64,000 nucleotides of DNA from JACTMJ01 sp039812845 (GCA_039812845.1 JBDIBK010000002.1:1-64000), one strand, 5' to 3'. Counted from the first letter of the stretch, positions 52,220 through 62,458 are shown. Program-made: numbers and translations. Notes: generated by a model from the sequence alone, not told the origin.

Positions 52220-54166
52220 CTACGAAATCGCGGGGTCTTCGAGATACGTGTAGCCCTGCAGCCCATCCTCGTAAAAGCGCAGCAAGCGGCCGGACTCCTC
52301 ATATCCGATCTTCCCGAGGCGCACGGCGTGTTCCACATCGCGGCGGAACTTCGCGCTCAATGCGTCGGTCTTGAACTGAACGTAGTCCAGAACTTCCCGC
52401 ACGGTGTCGCCCTTCACCAGCGTGTCGAGCACCGCCTCGCCGTACTCGTCGATCGACACATGCACCGCGTTCGTATCCCCGAAGAGATTATGCAGGTCGC
52501 CCAGAATCTCCTGGTAGGCCCCCAACAGAAACGCCCCCAGGTAATACGGTTCGTCGTTGTAGCGGTGGAGCGGCAGCGTTTTCTTCACGTCCCGCCGGTC
52601 AATGAACTGGTCAATCTTGCCGTCCGAATCGCAAGAGATATCACCCAGAATTCCCCGCTCGGTCGGTTCTTCGTCCAAGCGGTGAATCGGCATGATCGGG
52701 AAGAGTTGCTTGATCGCCCAACTGTCGGGCATGCTCTGGAAAAGGGAGAAATTGCAGAAGTAGGTGTCGGAGAGCAGTTCCTCCAGATTCTCGAGTTCCT
52801 CCGGGACGTAATCGAGGTCCTTGACGATGCGGGCCACGCGCTTGGTGATCGCCCAATAGAGGTTCTCCGCCATGGAGCGCTGCTCCAGCGTCAGGTAGCC
52901 CAGGCTGAACAGATTCAGCGCCTGGTCAAGCGAATCGTTGGCGTCATGGAACGCTTCGCGGACGTTCTTCATGCCCACCGTGCGGTAGGTCTCCAGAAGA
53001 TCGACGAGCGGCTGCACGGCATCCTCGGGCAGCGTGGTTGGCACCGAGGAATCACCCAGTCCTCCCACTCCCACCACATTGAAGATCAGCGCGCTGTGGT
53101 ACGAAACCACCGCCCGCCCGCTCTCGGAAATGATCGTGGGATGCGGCACTTCCGCTTCATCGCAGACGCTCTGCACGTGCGCGACCACGTCGTTGGCATA
53201 CTCCTGCAGGGTGTAATTGACGCTCGATTCAAAGTCGGTCTGAGAGCCGTCGTAATCGATGCCCAGCCCGCCGCCCACATCGAGATACCGAAGACCGCAG
53301 CCCTGCTTGGCCAGTTCCGCATAGATCCGCGCCGCTTCGTTAACGGCCACCTTCACATGGCGGATGTTGGTAATCTGGCTGCCCAGATGGAAATGCAGCA
53401 GATTCAGGCACTGCTCCATTCCCAGGGACTTCAGCTTGTGAAGCGCTTGCAGCACTTCGCTCATCGTGAGCCCGAACTTCGACCGAAATCCCCCGCTGGA
53501 CCGCCAGCGGCCGGACCCTCGCGCGGCCAGTTTCAGCCGCAGGCCGATTGAGGGGGTCACGCCCACTTTCTCCGCGTATTGCAAGATCAGATCGAGCTCG
53601 GAGAACTTCTCCACGATCGGGATCACATTGCGGCCAATCTTCTTGGCCAGCATCGCCATTTCGATGTATTCGTCGTCTTTGAAGCCGTTGCAAAGGATGG
53701 GAGTGTCGTTATCCGAAACGCCCAGCACCGCCAGCAATTCCGGCTTCGAACCTGCTTCAAGGCCGAATCCAAATGGCTTCCCATAGCGATAGACTTCTTC
53801 CACAACCTGCCGCTGCTGGTTCACCTTGATGGGGAAGACGCAGGCATAGCCGCCCTTGTAGCCAAACTCGTTGATGGAGTTTCCGAAGGCTTCCTGAATC
53901 TCACGAAGCCGGTGACCGAGGATTTCCGTGAACCGCAGCAGAATCGGCAGGCTGATGCCGCGCAACTGCAGACGGTCCACCAACTGTTTGATATCGATGA
54001 AACGAATGGGATCCTTTTCGGGGTGGACGAGCAGATTGCCGTTCTTCCCTACCGAAAAGTATCCGTTGCTCCACCGGGATACGTCGTAGAGTTCATTCGC
54101 CGCAAACACGGTCCACCGGTCGGAGCCATCCAGCCTGGTTGATTCTTCAAAACCCTTAACGGCCAA
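52220..54166 (-). CDS. speA: Biosynthetic arginine decarboxylase
   Basis: A 648-residue PLP enzyme of fold type III converting arginine to agmatine, the first step of a polyamine route. The PLP Lys is K114 in YACVFPIKVNQQRQ. HFHLGSQI, DVGGGLGIDYDG and SESGRAVVSYH are further cofactor and dimer signatures. Length matches SpeA (~630-660). The TTG start is the first in-frame codon after a stop; a GTG 19 codons later is less likely. No speB is adjacent. Confidence 0.94.
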   Translation of the reverse strand: MAVKGFEESTRLDGSDRWTVFAANELYDVSRWSNGYFSVGKNGNLLVHPEKDPIRFIDIKQLVDRLQLRGISLPILLRFTEILGHRLREIQEAFGNSINEFGYKGGYACVFPIKVNQQRQVVEEVYRYGKPFGFGLEAGSKPELLAVLGVSDNDTPILCNGFKDDEYIEMAMLAKKIGRNVIPIVEKFSELDLILQYAEKVGVTPSIGLRLKLAARGSGRWRSSGGFRSKFGLTMSEVLQALHKLKSLGMEQCLNLLHFHLGSQITNIRHVKVAVNEAARIYAELAKQGCGLRYLDVGGGLGIDYDGSQTDFESSVNYTLQEYANDVVAHVQSVCDEAEVPHPTIISESGRAVVSYHSALIFNVVGVGGLGDSSVPTTLPEDAVQPLVDLLETYRTVGMKNVREAFHDANDSLDQALNLFSLGYLTLEQRSMAENLYWAITKRVARIVKDLDYVPEELENLEELLSDTYFCNFSLFQSMPDSWAIKQLFPIMPIHRLDEEPTERGILGDISCDSDGKIDQFIDRRDVKKTLPLHRYNDEPYYLGAFLLGAYQEILGDLHNLFGDTNAVHVSIDEYGEAVLDTLVKGDTVREVLDYVQFKTDALSAKFRRDVEHAVRLGKIGYEESGRLLRFYEDGLQGYTYLEDPAIS

Positions 54167-54345
54167 TTTCTATCTTTCGCCCCCCAATCCTTGATTCTCC
54201 GACGAATGGCGGGGGTCCACAAGGCGACGAAACAAATAATCGTGAAGCCGCCAGCCGGAGCGTCCGCCGCTCCCGTTCGTGCTCGCTTGTGTCGGAACAC
54301 CGCATCCGTTACTCTAGCAAAGAAAAGGCGAAAAATCAGAGCACA

Positions 54346-56724
54346 ATGAATCTCTCCCTGGGCTTTCCCGAATTCGACGAAACCGGTCTTCCAGAGCCTG
54401 TTCGCAAGCGAAGCGAGGGCCTCAATGGCGCGATCACCCGTTTCGAGGCGATGCGGAGCGAAGGGCACCCATCCATTCGCGCCGTTCACCGCCAACCCGC
54501 CTCGGAGGGCGACTACGTTGCCTTCCCGGAAACCCTGCCAAGCGCTGTGGCCGATGCGCTCCGGCGTCGAGGAATCCAGCGCCTCTATGGGCACCAGGGC
54601 CAGGCGTACACCCACATTCGCGACGGCCGGAACGTCACCGTCGTCACCCCAACCGCCAGCGGCAAGACGCTCTGCTACAACCTCCCCGTGCTCGAGGCTG
54701 CGCTGGCAGCCCCGTCAACCAGGGCGCTCTATCTGTTTCCCACGAAAGCCCTGGCGGAAGATCAGCTTCATGAGTTGCATGGATTGATCGAGGATTGCGG
54801 CAGCGATCTGAAAGTCTTCACTTACGATGGCGACACACCGCAGGACGCCCGCCGCGCCATTCGCGAACGGGCCAACGTCGTCCTCACGAATCCGGACATG
54901 CTGCACACCGGCATCCTGCCTCACCACACCAAGTGGGCCAAGCTCTTTGAAAATCTGCGCTATGTCGTCATCGACGAACTCCATTCCTACCGCGGCGTCT
55001 ATGGCAGCCACCTTGCGAACCTGCTGCGCCGCCTGCAGCGCATCTGCCTGTTTTACGGAACGAAGCCGCAGTTCATCTGCTGTTCCGCGACCATCGCAAA
55101 CCCCAGGGAACACGCGGAAGCGCTCACGGAGCAGCCGTTCGAACTGGTAAGCGAGAATGGTGCCCCAAGTGGAGAGAAGTTCTTTGTTTTCTACAATCCA
55201 CCGGTCGTGAACCAGCAGCTTGGCATTCGCCGCGGCTATCTCGCGGAAAGCAAGCGGCTCGCGCAGGATCTCATCGAACGCAACCTGCAAACCCTCGTTT
55301 TCACCAACAACCGCCTGGCTACCGAGGTGCTCACGAAATACCTCAAGGATGCGAATGAACGCGGTCCGCTGCCCGATACGGCGGTGCGGGGCTATCGCGG
55401 CGGCTACCTCCCCAAGGAACGCCGGGCGATTGAGAAGGCGCTGCGCGAAGGGGAGATCCGCGCGGTCGTGGCCACCAACGCTCTCGAACTGGGTATCGAT
55501 ATCGGTTCGCTCGACGCCGTCGTTCTGGCTGGCTACCCCGGCACGATTGCCTCCACCTGGCAGCGCGCGGGCCGGGCCGGGCGTCGGCAATCCGCGTCGA
55601 TCGCCATCATGGTGGCCTCCAGCGCGCCCATGGACCAGTTCATCATCGAACACCCGGAGTATTTCTTCAGCAGCTCCCCCGAACGGGCCTCGGTGAACCC
55701 AGACAACCTGGAAATTCTCCTGAGCCACCTCAAATGCGCCGTCTTTGAACTGCCCGTGAAGCGGGACGAAACCTTCGGAGGGCACGACGCCGCGGAACTC
55801 TGTGAGTTTCTGAAAGACTTTGGTTTCATACACCAATCCGGCGACGCCTGGCACTGGATATCAGACACCTACCCCGCGGATTCCATCAGCCTCCGCGCCA
55901 TCACCAGCGACAACTTCGTCGTGATCGATACCACCCACGACGCCAGGGTGATCGCCGAAGTGGATTTCCCCTCCGCCCTCACCACCCTGCATGAGAAGGC
56001 GATTTACCTTCACGAGGCGCGCCAATATCAGGTGGAGCGCTTTGACTACGAGGGCCGCAAAGCCTACGTCCGCGCCGTGGAGTGCGACTACTTCACCGAC
56101 GCCATCGACTATACCCAGGTCCGCTCGATTGAAGAGTTCGCCGCCCGCCCCATCCAGTTCGCCAACGTCAAGCATGGCGAGGCCCGCGTAAACCGCCAGA
56201 TCGTCGGCTTCAAGAAGATCAAGTTTTACACGATGGAGAACATCGGCGCGGGGCACCTCTCGATGCCGGAACAGGAGATGCATACCACCGCTTGGTGGCT
56301 GCACCTGACGGAGCGCTTCCTCACCCAGTTCGCGGACCTCTCCCCTCTCGAAAAGCAGAACGGCCTCGCCGGGCTGGGCAATGCGCTTCGCACCGTGGCC
56401 GCGTTTCTGCTGATGTGCGACCCCCGCGATCTCGGCCTGGCCTTCTCCGACGAACCGCTCACGGAAGGCATTCGCATCGAACCGAACCTATACCTCTACG
56501 ACGCCTACCCCGGCGGAATCGGCCTGAGCGAACCGCTCTATCGCGCCACAAGCGCCCTGCTCACGAGCGCGCTGAGCCTGATGAGGGCCTGCCACTGCGA
56601 ATCCGGCTGCCCATCCTGCGTGGGCCCGGTAGGGGAAATTGGAGACAACGGAAAAGCAATCGCGATCCGCTTCGCCGAAGCGCTGCTCAGCGACGGTTCC
56701 ACCACGGAAGAGCCGCCATTTTGA
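54346..56724 (+). CDS. DEAD/DEAH-box helicase with DUF1998 (MrfA/YprA-like)
   Basis: A 792-residue superfamily 2 helicase. The motor has TPTASGKT (motif I), VVIDELHSYRG (DELH motif II), FICCSATI (III), TLVFTNNRLATEV, VVATNALELGID and QRAGRAGRR (VI). The C-terminal DUF1998 region ends in the four-Cys cluster CHCESGCPSC, which binds a metal in MrfA. MrfA acts in excision repair of mitomycin C damage in Bacillus; a similar DNA-repair role is inferred. ATG at 54346 has a weak purine-rich ribosome site. Confidence 0.88.
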   Translation: MNLSLGFPEFDETGLPEPVRKRSEGLNGAITRFEAMRSEGHPSIRAVHRQPASEGDYVAFPETLPSAVADALRRRGIQRLYGHQGQAYTHIRDGRNVTVVTPTASGKTLCYNLPVLEAALAAPSTRALYLFPTKALAEDQLHELHGLIEDCGSDLKVFTYDGDTPQDARRAIRERANVVLTNPDMLHTGILPHHTKWAKLFENLRYVVIDELHSYRGVYGSHLANLLRRLQRICLFYGTKPQFICCSATIANPREHAEALTEQPFELVSENGAPSGEKFFVFYNPPVVNQQLGIRRGYLAESKRLAQDLIERNLQTLVFTNNRLATEVLTKYLKDANERGPLPDTAVRGYRGGYLPKERRAIEKALREGEIRAVVATNALELGIDIGSLDAVVLAGYPGTIASTWQRAGRAGRRQSASIAIMVASSAPMDQFIIEHPEYFFSSSPERASVNPDNLEILLSHLKCAVFELPVKRDETFGGHDAAELCEFLKDFGFIHQSGDAWHWISDTYPADSISLRAITSDNFVVIDTTHDARVIAEVDFPSALTTLHEKAIYLHEARQYQVERFDYEGRKAYVRAVECDYFTDAIDYTQVRSIEEFAARPIQFANVKHGEARVNRQIVGFKKIKFYTMENIGAGHLSMPEQEMHTTAWWLHLTERFLTQFADLSPLEKQNGLAGLGNALRTVAAFLLMCDPRDLGLAFSDEPLTEGIRIEPNLYLYDAYPGGIGLSEPLYRATSALLTSALSLMRACHCESGCPSCVGPVGEIGDNGKAIAIRFAEALLSDGSTTEEPPF

Positions 56725-56752
56725 AGGTATCCGCGGAGATCTTCGTCACCCG

Positions 56753-56786
56753 CAAAAAACCCGCGCCGTCGGGCAGACGGCGCGGG
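56753..56786 (-). terminator. Intrinsic terminator of the TonB-receptor gene
   Basis: An 11-bp stem CCCGCGCCGTC (56760-56770) with 56776-56786 encloses a five-base loop. Read on the minus strand, six T follow directly. It begins 27 bases past the receptor stop and also faces the end of the helicase gene. Confidence 0.88.
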
Positions 56787-56812
56787 CAAAGGCACAACGA
56801 ACTTCGCTTTGG

Positions 56813-59800
56813 TTAAAAAACAACCTTCAGCGAAAGCTGCCAGGACCGAGGGCTGTCCTGGCCGGTGATGGTTCCCCACGCCGCGCTTGTCGGATCGGTA
56901 TTCGGATTCGACAGGTTCGGGTGGTTCATCGCGTTGAACGTCTCCGCGCGGAACTGAGTGTTCCACTGCTCGTTGATCCGGAAGTTCTTGATCAGCGAGA
57001 AGTCCCAGCGGTCCTGGTTCGGGCCACGGACCGAAGAGAACCGGAGCGGGAATCGCCGGATATTGGAAGCCAACTGCCTCGCGCCTGAGGTCTCAAAGCC
57101 AGCCGTAGCCGCCGGGACAAACCAGCCATCCACTCCTCGCTGGTCTTTCGGCATCACGATCGACTTCAGATCTCCGCTGAAGATGCGGTTCCCGAAGCCA
57201 AGCGGTTCTCCCGATTGATGCTGATAGATGCCACCCAACTGCCAGCCGCCCACGATGAAGTCGACCGCCTTATGCAAATTGGTGCCAAAGCGGCGCCCCC
57301 GGCCGAGCGGAAGTTCCCAGATGCCCGAGCCCGTCAGACGGTGGGTCCGGTCCAGGTTGGAGATGCTCTCATACGGCATGGGATCCTGCGGGTTCATGAA
57401 TTCCCGTGCCTCCATGGTCTTTGACCACGTATACGAGGTCTGAACGGTGAAGGAGTTCGCGAGCCGACGCTCAATGCGGGTCTGCAGAGAGTGGTACCAC
57501 GAGTATCCGGCGGGGTCGCCGATGATCCGGACACTCGAAAACTCGCTGAACGGGCGCAGCAGACCGGCGCGTGAAGTGTTCTTCCCGAAGATCGGATCCA
57601 GGCCGTAGTACGGATTGGGGAAGCTCTTGCCCAGGAAATTGATCGTCTCCTGGTCGCGAACGGGCGAGGTCGACAGGAATTCCGCCGGGGTGTAGCTCAG
57701 TTCCCGGTCCACCAGCAGGCGCGTGGTCCGGTTGCCGACATAGGACGCTTCGATCATGAACAGCATGGGCAGTTCCTGCTGGATGCCAAAGCTCCAGCGC
57801 TGCGCATAGGGGTGCTTTCGTTCCTTGTTGAAAAAGGTGATCCCCTGTCCGATGTTGGTCATCAGGCCCAGGCTCGATTTCGGTGCGGGAATCAGCCCAT
57901 TCGGGAACGGATTCGCATTCGTCGCAATGAAAGTCAGGCCGTTATCGAGCGAAGCCTGGATGGGCGTCGACTGGGAGAATCCGGTCTGGTTGGTGTTCGT
58001 GTAGTTCACGCCGATGGATGACGTGAAGATGCCGTAGCCGCCGCGGAAAATGGTCTTCGGCTTCCACTGGTAGGCAAACCCGACGCGGGGCTGGAAGTTG
58101 TCCTTCTGGCCCTTCCAATAGGTGCGGCTGTTCCCCCCGACGTTGGCGAAAGTCTGTCCTCCCATGGCCTTGAAGTCGGCCAGCGGGAGCTCTGGAATCG
58201 GATTCTTCGCGTAGTTCGCCCGAGCCGCATCGTTCAACGGATTCGGCGTGTCACCGTCGAAACCGATCGCCGCCCGGTCAAAACGTTCGGTGATCGGCGT
58301 CTCCAATTCCCAGCGGAGGCCGAGATTCAGAGTTAGCTTCCGGCTCACCTTCCAATCGTCATGAACGTAGAGCGCGAAATACTTGTCCTGCTCCACGTAG
58401 GAGTCGTTCACGGACATCGAGCCCGCGGGAATCCCCATCAGCATCGATGCGAGCGTACCACCAAGAGTCGGATTCGCCGAAGTGTCACTCGCCCTCGTAT
58501 AGGTGGCGTTGTAGTTGTACTGAGGAGAAAGGGACGTACCATATCGGTTGCGGCTCTCCCGGTAGACGCGAAACTCCGGACCGAACCGAATATTGTGGTC
58601 CCCATGCATCTTCGTGAAATTGGCCAAAAAGGTGTTCGTTGTCGACGCCGTGTAGCCGTCCTGAGACTCCCAGGGCGCAATGGCCGTGAACGGTGCCAGA
58701 TCGATTCTTGGCAGCGTCGCGATGGAGGGGTTCTGGCTCAGTGCAATAGTCTGCGCCGAAAGGCCCAGCTTCGACAGATCCGCGCCCTGGGACGTGCGCC
58801 GCTCCGGGAAATCCTGGAAAGTCAAGCCATAGCGGAAGTTCATTAGGAACGACGGGGAGATGACGTAAACGTCATCGAAGGCCAGACCCTTATTATTCCG
58901 GTTCAAGATGACGCCGTTGGTATCGTTGTTGAAGGAGCGGTTCTTGTCCTCCTCCCAGAAATCACGATGGAGCCGCAGGAACACGCGGTGGTTGTCGCTA
59001 AAGGCGTGATCGATCCGCGCGATCCAGACCCAGTAATCTTCCAGGGCCTTGCCGGACCGGTAATGGTTGTTCCGGAAATCCTTGGTGCCCGGCTGGTTCG
59101 GAAGCGGATAGAGGTTGATAAAATTCATCCCAACGGGATCGAGCTGAGACTTTGGAATGATGTTATTCGGGATTGCCGTGCGCACGTAGCTGCCATTCTG
59201 CAGGCGCGTGCTGTAGGGGTCGTAAACCTGGTATGCCCCGCCGAGTGCGTAGTATTCGGAGAGGTCGCCTTCGTGCATCTTGGCCGTCGGCACGGAGGAC
59301 AGGATGTTGCCGCCCGAGGAGGGATTGCCAAACTTATTGGCCTCGTAAGCAAAAAACCAGAAGCTCTTATTCCTTCCGTCATAGAACTTGGGAATAAAAA
59401 TCGGCGCGCCGGCGGATGCGCCGTAGCGGTTATCCTGGTAAATTGAGATCTTCTGGCCGGAACGGTTCTGGAAGATGTCTGGGGCGTCGAGCGCGGAGTG
59501 GCGGAACCATTCGTGCGCTTCGCCGTGCAGTTGGTTGGTTCCCGACTTCGTCGAAACGTTCACCGTCGAACCCATGGTGTGGCCGAGAGAGGCATCGAAC
59601 GCCGAAGTCTGCACCTTGAACTCACTGATCGCGGTGGAAGGCGGGGAGAACGCGACGCGCGGCGCAGTTCCGTCCGAGTAGGTATTGGAAACGCCGTCAA
59701 TCGAAAACTCGTTCTGATTGTTGCCGCCGCCATCGGTGGAAAACTGGGAGGGGGCGGCATTGAAGCCCGCCTTGCGGAGGCGCAGGTTGGTGCCGTTCAC

Positions 59801-60301
59801 GGTGCCCGGCGCGAGATGCACCAGGTCCATCGCGTTGCCGGCAAACTGCGGCAGTTCGAGCACGCGGCGCTCGTCAATCACCTGGCCGAGCGAGGCTTCG
59901 GCGGTGGAGAGCAGCGGCGTGGTGCTAGTGACTTCGATCGATTCCGTCACGCTTCCCACCGACAGATCCACGTTCACCTCGACGCTGTCGTTGATGCGCA
60001 CCTGAATGCCCGGCCGGATCCACTTCTTGAAGCCGGTCATCTCGACCGACAGAGAATAGGTGCCTGGAATCAGATAGGGCAGCACGAAGTTGCCGCTCGC
60101 GTTCGCCTGCGCGGCGGCGACGACTCCGGTGGCCTCATTGGTAATGCGGACCTCGGCGCCGGGAACCACCGATCCGGATTCGTCGGAGACTCTCCCGAGC
60201 ACCGTGCCGCGCGCGTCCTGCGCGGCCGCTGGGGTAACGTTGGCGGCCAGATAAATCAGGACCGCAATAAGCGCTATCAGAACTCGTCGAGTTGATCTCA
60301 T
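56813..60301 (-). CDS. TonB-dependent receptor with carboxypeptidase-regulatory domain (Oar-like)
   Basis: A 1162-residue outer-membrane protein. After the signal peptide (LIALIAVLIYLAANVTPAAA) comes a ~90-residue carboxypeptidase-regulatory/Cna-B-like domain (GTVLGRVSDESGSVVPGAEV, SGNFVLPYLIPGTYSL). A plug domain follows (VIDERRVLELPQFAGNAMDL, TDGGGNNQNEFSIDGV), then a ~900-residue barrel ending in WQLSLKVVF with terminal Phe as for Bam substrates. Such receptors are abundant in Acidobacteriota and probably import oligosaccharides or peptides. ATG has GGAG 8 bases upstream. Confidence 0.92.
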   Translation of the reverse strand: MRSTRRVLIALIAVLIYLAANVTPAAAQDARGTVLGRVSDESGSVVPGAEVRITNEATGVVAAAQANASGNFVLPYLIPGTYSLSVEMTGFKKWIRPGIQVRINDSVEVNVDLSVGSVTESIEVTSTTPLLSTAEASLGQVIDERRVLELPQFAGNAMDLVHLAPGTVNGTNLRLRKAGFNAAPSQFSTDGGGNNQNEFSIDGVSNTYSDGTAPRVAFSPPSTAISEFKVQTSAFDASLGHTMGSTVNVSTKSGTNQLHGEAHEWFRHSALDAPDIFQNRSGQKISIYQDNRYGASAGAPIFIPKFYDGRNKSFWFFAYEANKFGNPSSGGNILSSVPTAKMHEGDLSEYYALGGAYQVYDPYSTRLQNGSYVRTAIPNNIIPKSQLDPVGMNFINLYPLPNQPGTKDFRNNHYRSGKALEDYWVWIARIDHAFSDNHRVFLRLHRDFWEEDKNRSFNNDTNGVILNRNNKGLAFDDVYVISPSFLMNFRYGLTFQDFPERRTSQGADLSKLGLSAQTIALSQNPSIATLPRIDLAPFTAIAPWESQDGYTASTTNTFLANFTKMHGDHNIRFGPEFRVYRESRNRYGTSLSPQYNYNATYTRASDTSANPTLGGTLASMLMGIPAGSMSVNDSYVEQDKYFALYVHDDWKVSRKLTLNLGLRWELETPITERFDRAAIGFDGDTPNPLNDAARANYAKNPIPELPLADFKAMGGQTFANVGGNSRTYWKGQKDNFQPRVGFAYQWKPKTIFRGGYGIFTSSIGVNYTNTNQTGFSQSTPIQASLDNGLTFIATNANPFPNGLIPAPKSSLGLMTNIGQGITFFNKERKHPYAQRWSFGIQQELPMLFMIEASYVGNRTTRLLVDRELSYTPAEFLSTSPVRDQETINFLGKSFPNPYYGLDPIFGKNTSRAGLLRPFSEFSSVRIIGDPAGYSWYHSLQTRIERRLANSFTVQTSYTWSKTMEAREFMNPQDPMPYESISNLDRTHRLTGSGIWELPLGRGRRFGTNLHKAVDFIVGGWQLGGIYQHQSGEPLGFGNRIFSGDLKSIVMPKDQRGVDGWFVPAATAGFETSGARQLASNIRRFPLRFSSVRGPNQDRWDFSLIKNFRINEQWNTQFRAETFNAMNHPNLSNPNTDPTSAAWGTITGQDSPRSWQLSLKVVF

Positions 60302-60537
60302 CCTCTAAACTCCAAACTGAAGTCGGTTCGCACCGGCACGGAACAAACCGCAATCCCTGGAGGGGTTTCGCCAATAATATCAGTTGCGGACGTTGAAGTG
60401 TGAAATTCGCAAAGGGAGTTACGCACTTAATCCCGGACAAATCTACCAAAAATGGAATTCAAGCAGGAAGAATCCGGCCGAGGAGGCTTAGAATTGGCCA
60501 GTAAATGATTGAATTTTCATTCTAATTCCGGGCATCT

Positions 60538-60574
60538 TGCACATACCGTTTCGTGTAGAACGAAATAATGTGCA
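60538..60574. repeat. Two-part inverted repeat upstream of the TonB receptor
   Basis: TGCACAT (60538-60544) pairs with ATGTGCA (60568-60574), and inside it TTTCGT (60549-60554) pairs with ACGAAA (60560-60565), leaving a GTAGA apex. It could be an operator for a dimeric repressor or a cruciform/RNA hairpin. It lies 237 bases before the receptor ATG. Confidence 0.5.
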
Positions 60575-60797
60575 TATATTCTTGATAATATTAATTTTTG
60601 GAAACCTCGCACCCTCGCAAAGCGGACGGGCGCGCCGCCACAGGATTCGGATCTCGGGAACAGCCCCCTCACCGTGCGGCGGCCCGATCGGATTCCGGGA
60701 ATCTGGGGCGCAACTCTGAGTTCCACTCGCCGCCGGAGGGCTGGCTGGGCTCACGAGAGCAAGGATCGTTGGCTGGAATTCTCCCGGCACGCAGGAA

Positions 60798-60828
60798 CCG
60801 GTTCCTGGCACTGCCTGCCAGGAACCGG
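60798..60828 (-). terminator. 13-bp hairpin downstream of the sulfatase gene
   Basis: CCGGTTCCTGGCA (60798-60810) pairs perfectly with 60816-60828 over a CTGCC loop, 30 bases past the sulfatase stop. The left arm is overlapped by a second palindrome, GGAACCGGTTCC (60794-60805). No T-run follows, so it may act as a transcript-stabilising or Rho-assisted end rather than an intrinsic terminator. Confidence 0.45.
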
Positions 60829-60857
60829 CCGTTGGCAGCGAGGCGATCGCGGCTCGC

Positions 60858-62420
60858 CTAAATCTTCTTCGGAGGCGGGGCTTCCACGTAGGACGATTCC
60901 TTCGGCTGCTCATTCGCAAACTGGTCGTCGTCCTTCACTTCTTTCTTGAGCGCGTACAGACGCTCCTTTAGTTTCGCGACAACTTCCTGGGCTTTGGGGT
61001 CGTTGTAAATATTATTCATCTCGTGGGGATCGGCAAGCAGGTCGTAGCACTCCCACTGGTCTTTTTTCCAAAAATAAATCAGCTTGTGGCTGGCCGTGCG
61101 AATGCCATAGTGCGCCCGCGTATTGTGATCGCCGGGATCGTGGTAGTAGCGGTAGTACATGGCATCCCGCCAATCGGCGGGCGTCGTCCCTTTCCAGATC
61201 GGCACCAGGCTGCGGCCCTGCATATCAGCCGGGACCGCCGCTCCCGCGAGATCCAGAAACGTGGGAGCAAAGTCGCAGTTGATTCCAATTGCTTCCGAAG
61301 TTCCCTTGGCCGGCACCGTGCCGGGCCAGCGCACCAGGAAGGGCATGCGGAGGGATTCCTCGTACATGAAGCGCTTGTCGTACATGCCGTGCTCGCCCAA
61401 GAAGAAGCCCTGGTCGCTCGTGTAGATAACCACGGTATTTTCCCGGAGGCCGTTGGCGTCCAGCCAATCGAGCATGCGTCCCACGTTGTCGTCCACGCTT
61501 TGGACGACGGCGAGGTAATCCTGCATGTAGCGCTGGTATTTCCAATCTTCCAGTTCCTTGCCCTTCAGCGTCTTCTTCACACCCCCAACCTCTGTTTCCA
61601 CTTCCGTGGGTTTCGTCTGCATCCATTCGCGGCGGGCAGCGCCCTCCAGGTTGGCGGGTGGGGTGAGCTTGAGATCTCGCCGGGTCATGTCCCGGAACAC
61701 AGACTGTTGCTGTTCGCGAATGGCATCGGTCCGGGTGGCGTAGTCGTCGCGCAGATTCTCCGGTTCCGGGATGTGTTTGTTCTCAAACATCTTCCGGTGT
61801 TTTTCGTCCGGCTCCCAGCTTCGATGCGGCGCTTTGTGGTGCGACATCACGAAGAAGGGCTTATCCGCGGGGCGGTTCTTAATTGCATCAATCGTAATGT
61901 CCGTGGTCACGTCGGTAACGTAGCCGGGGTAGGTCTGCGAGCCGTCCTTGTCGTAGAACACGGGGTCGTGATAGATGCCCTGGCCGGGAAGGATATTCCA
62001 GTAATCGAAGCCCGTGGGGTTGCTGCCCAGGTGCCATTTGCCGATCATCGCCGTGTAGTAGCCCGCCCTCTGCAAGAGCTTCGCGACGGTTTGCTGTGAG
62101 CCGTCGAAGCGGTTAAAGACAGGCACTCCATTGAGATGGCTGTACTTGCCGGTAAGGATGGTGGCGCGGCTTGGGGTGCAGATGGAGTTGGTGGCGAAGA
62201 CCCGGTCCATTCGCATGCCTTCGCTCGCGAGGCGGTCCATGTGGGGAGTCTCATTCACCTTGCTGCCATAACAACCGATGGCATTCGATGAGTGGTCGTC
62301 CGTCATGATGAAGAGGATGTTCGGCCTCTTGGCTCCAGCAGCCGGTTTGCAGGACGAGGCGGCAAGGGAAAGGCCCGCAAGCGAGGCCAGCAACATTTCG
62401 CGGCGTGAGATGGCTTTCAT
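60858..62420 (-). CDS. Cys-type sulfatase, exported
   Basis: A 520-residue alkaline-phosphatase-fold sulfatase. The formylglycine motif CTPSRATILTG places the modified Cys at residue 81. Metal ligands Asp41-Asp42 lie in FIMTDDHSS, and GKWHLG and HHKAPHRSWEPD carry further active-site residues. The N-terminus has a Tat motif (SRREMLL) and a lipobox-like SSC at 24, so export in folded, modified form to the outside of the inner membrane is likely. GAGGGG precedes the ATG at 62420. The radical-SAM maturase at 32.2 kb should modify it. Confidence 0.92.
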   Translation of the reverse strand: MKAISRREMLLASLAGLSLAASSCKPAAGAKRPNILFIMTDDHSSNAIGCYGSKVNETPHMDRLASEGMRMDRVFATNSICTPSRATILTGKYSHLNGVPVFNRFDGSQQTVAKLLQRAGYYTAMIGKWHLGSNPTGFDYWNILPGQGIYHDPVFYDKDGSQTYPGYVTDVTTDITIDAIKNRPADKPFFVMSHHKAPHRSWEPDEKHRKMFENKHIPEPENLRDDYATRTDAIREQQQSVFRDMTRRDLKLTPPANLEGAARREWMQTKPTEVETEVGGVKKTLKGKELEDWKYQRYMQDYLAVVQSVDDNVGRMLDWLDANGLRENTVVIYTSDQGFFLGEHGMYDKRFMYEESLRMPFLVRWPGTVPAKGTSEAIGINCDFAPTFLDLAGAAVPADMQGRSLVPIWKGTTPADWRDAMYYRYYHDPGDHNTRAHYGIRTASHKLIYFWKKDQWECYDLLADPHEMNNIYNDPKAQEVVAKLKERLYALKKEVKDDDQFANEQPKESSYVEAPPPKKI

Positions 62421-62458
62421 GATGCCCCTCATCATATACCGCAAAACGCCGGAGCGCG

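Larger units (their letters stand above)
60302..60857 (+). other. Intergenic region between sulfatase end and TonB-receptor start
   Basis: 556 bases without a convincing gene. Features are a two-part inverted repeat at 60538-60574 in an AT-rich segment, and a 13-bp perfect hairpin at 60798-60828 near the sulfatase stop, both listed separately. The AT-rich portion 60500-60605 contrasts with the GC-rich flanks and is a likely promoter/operator zone for the receptor gene. Confidence 0.5.
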
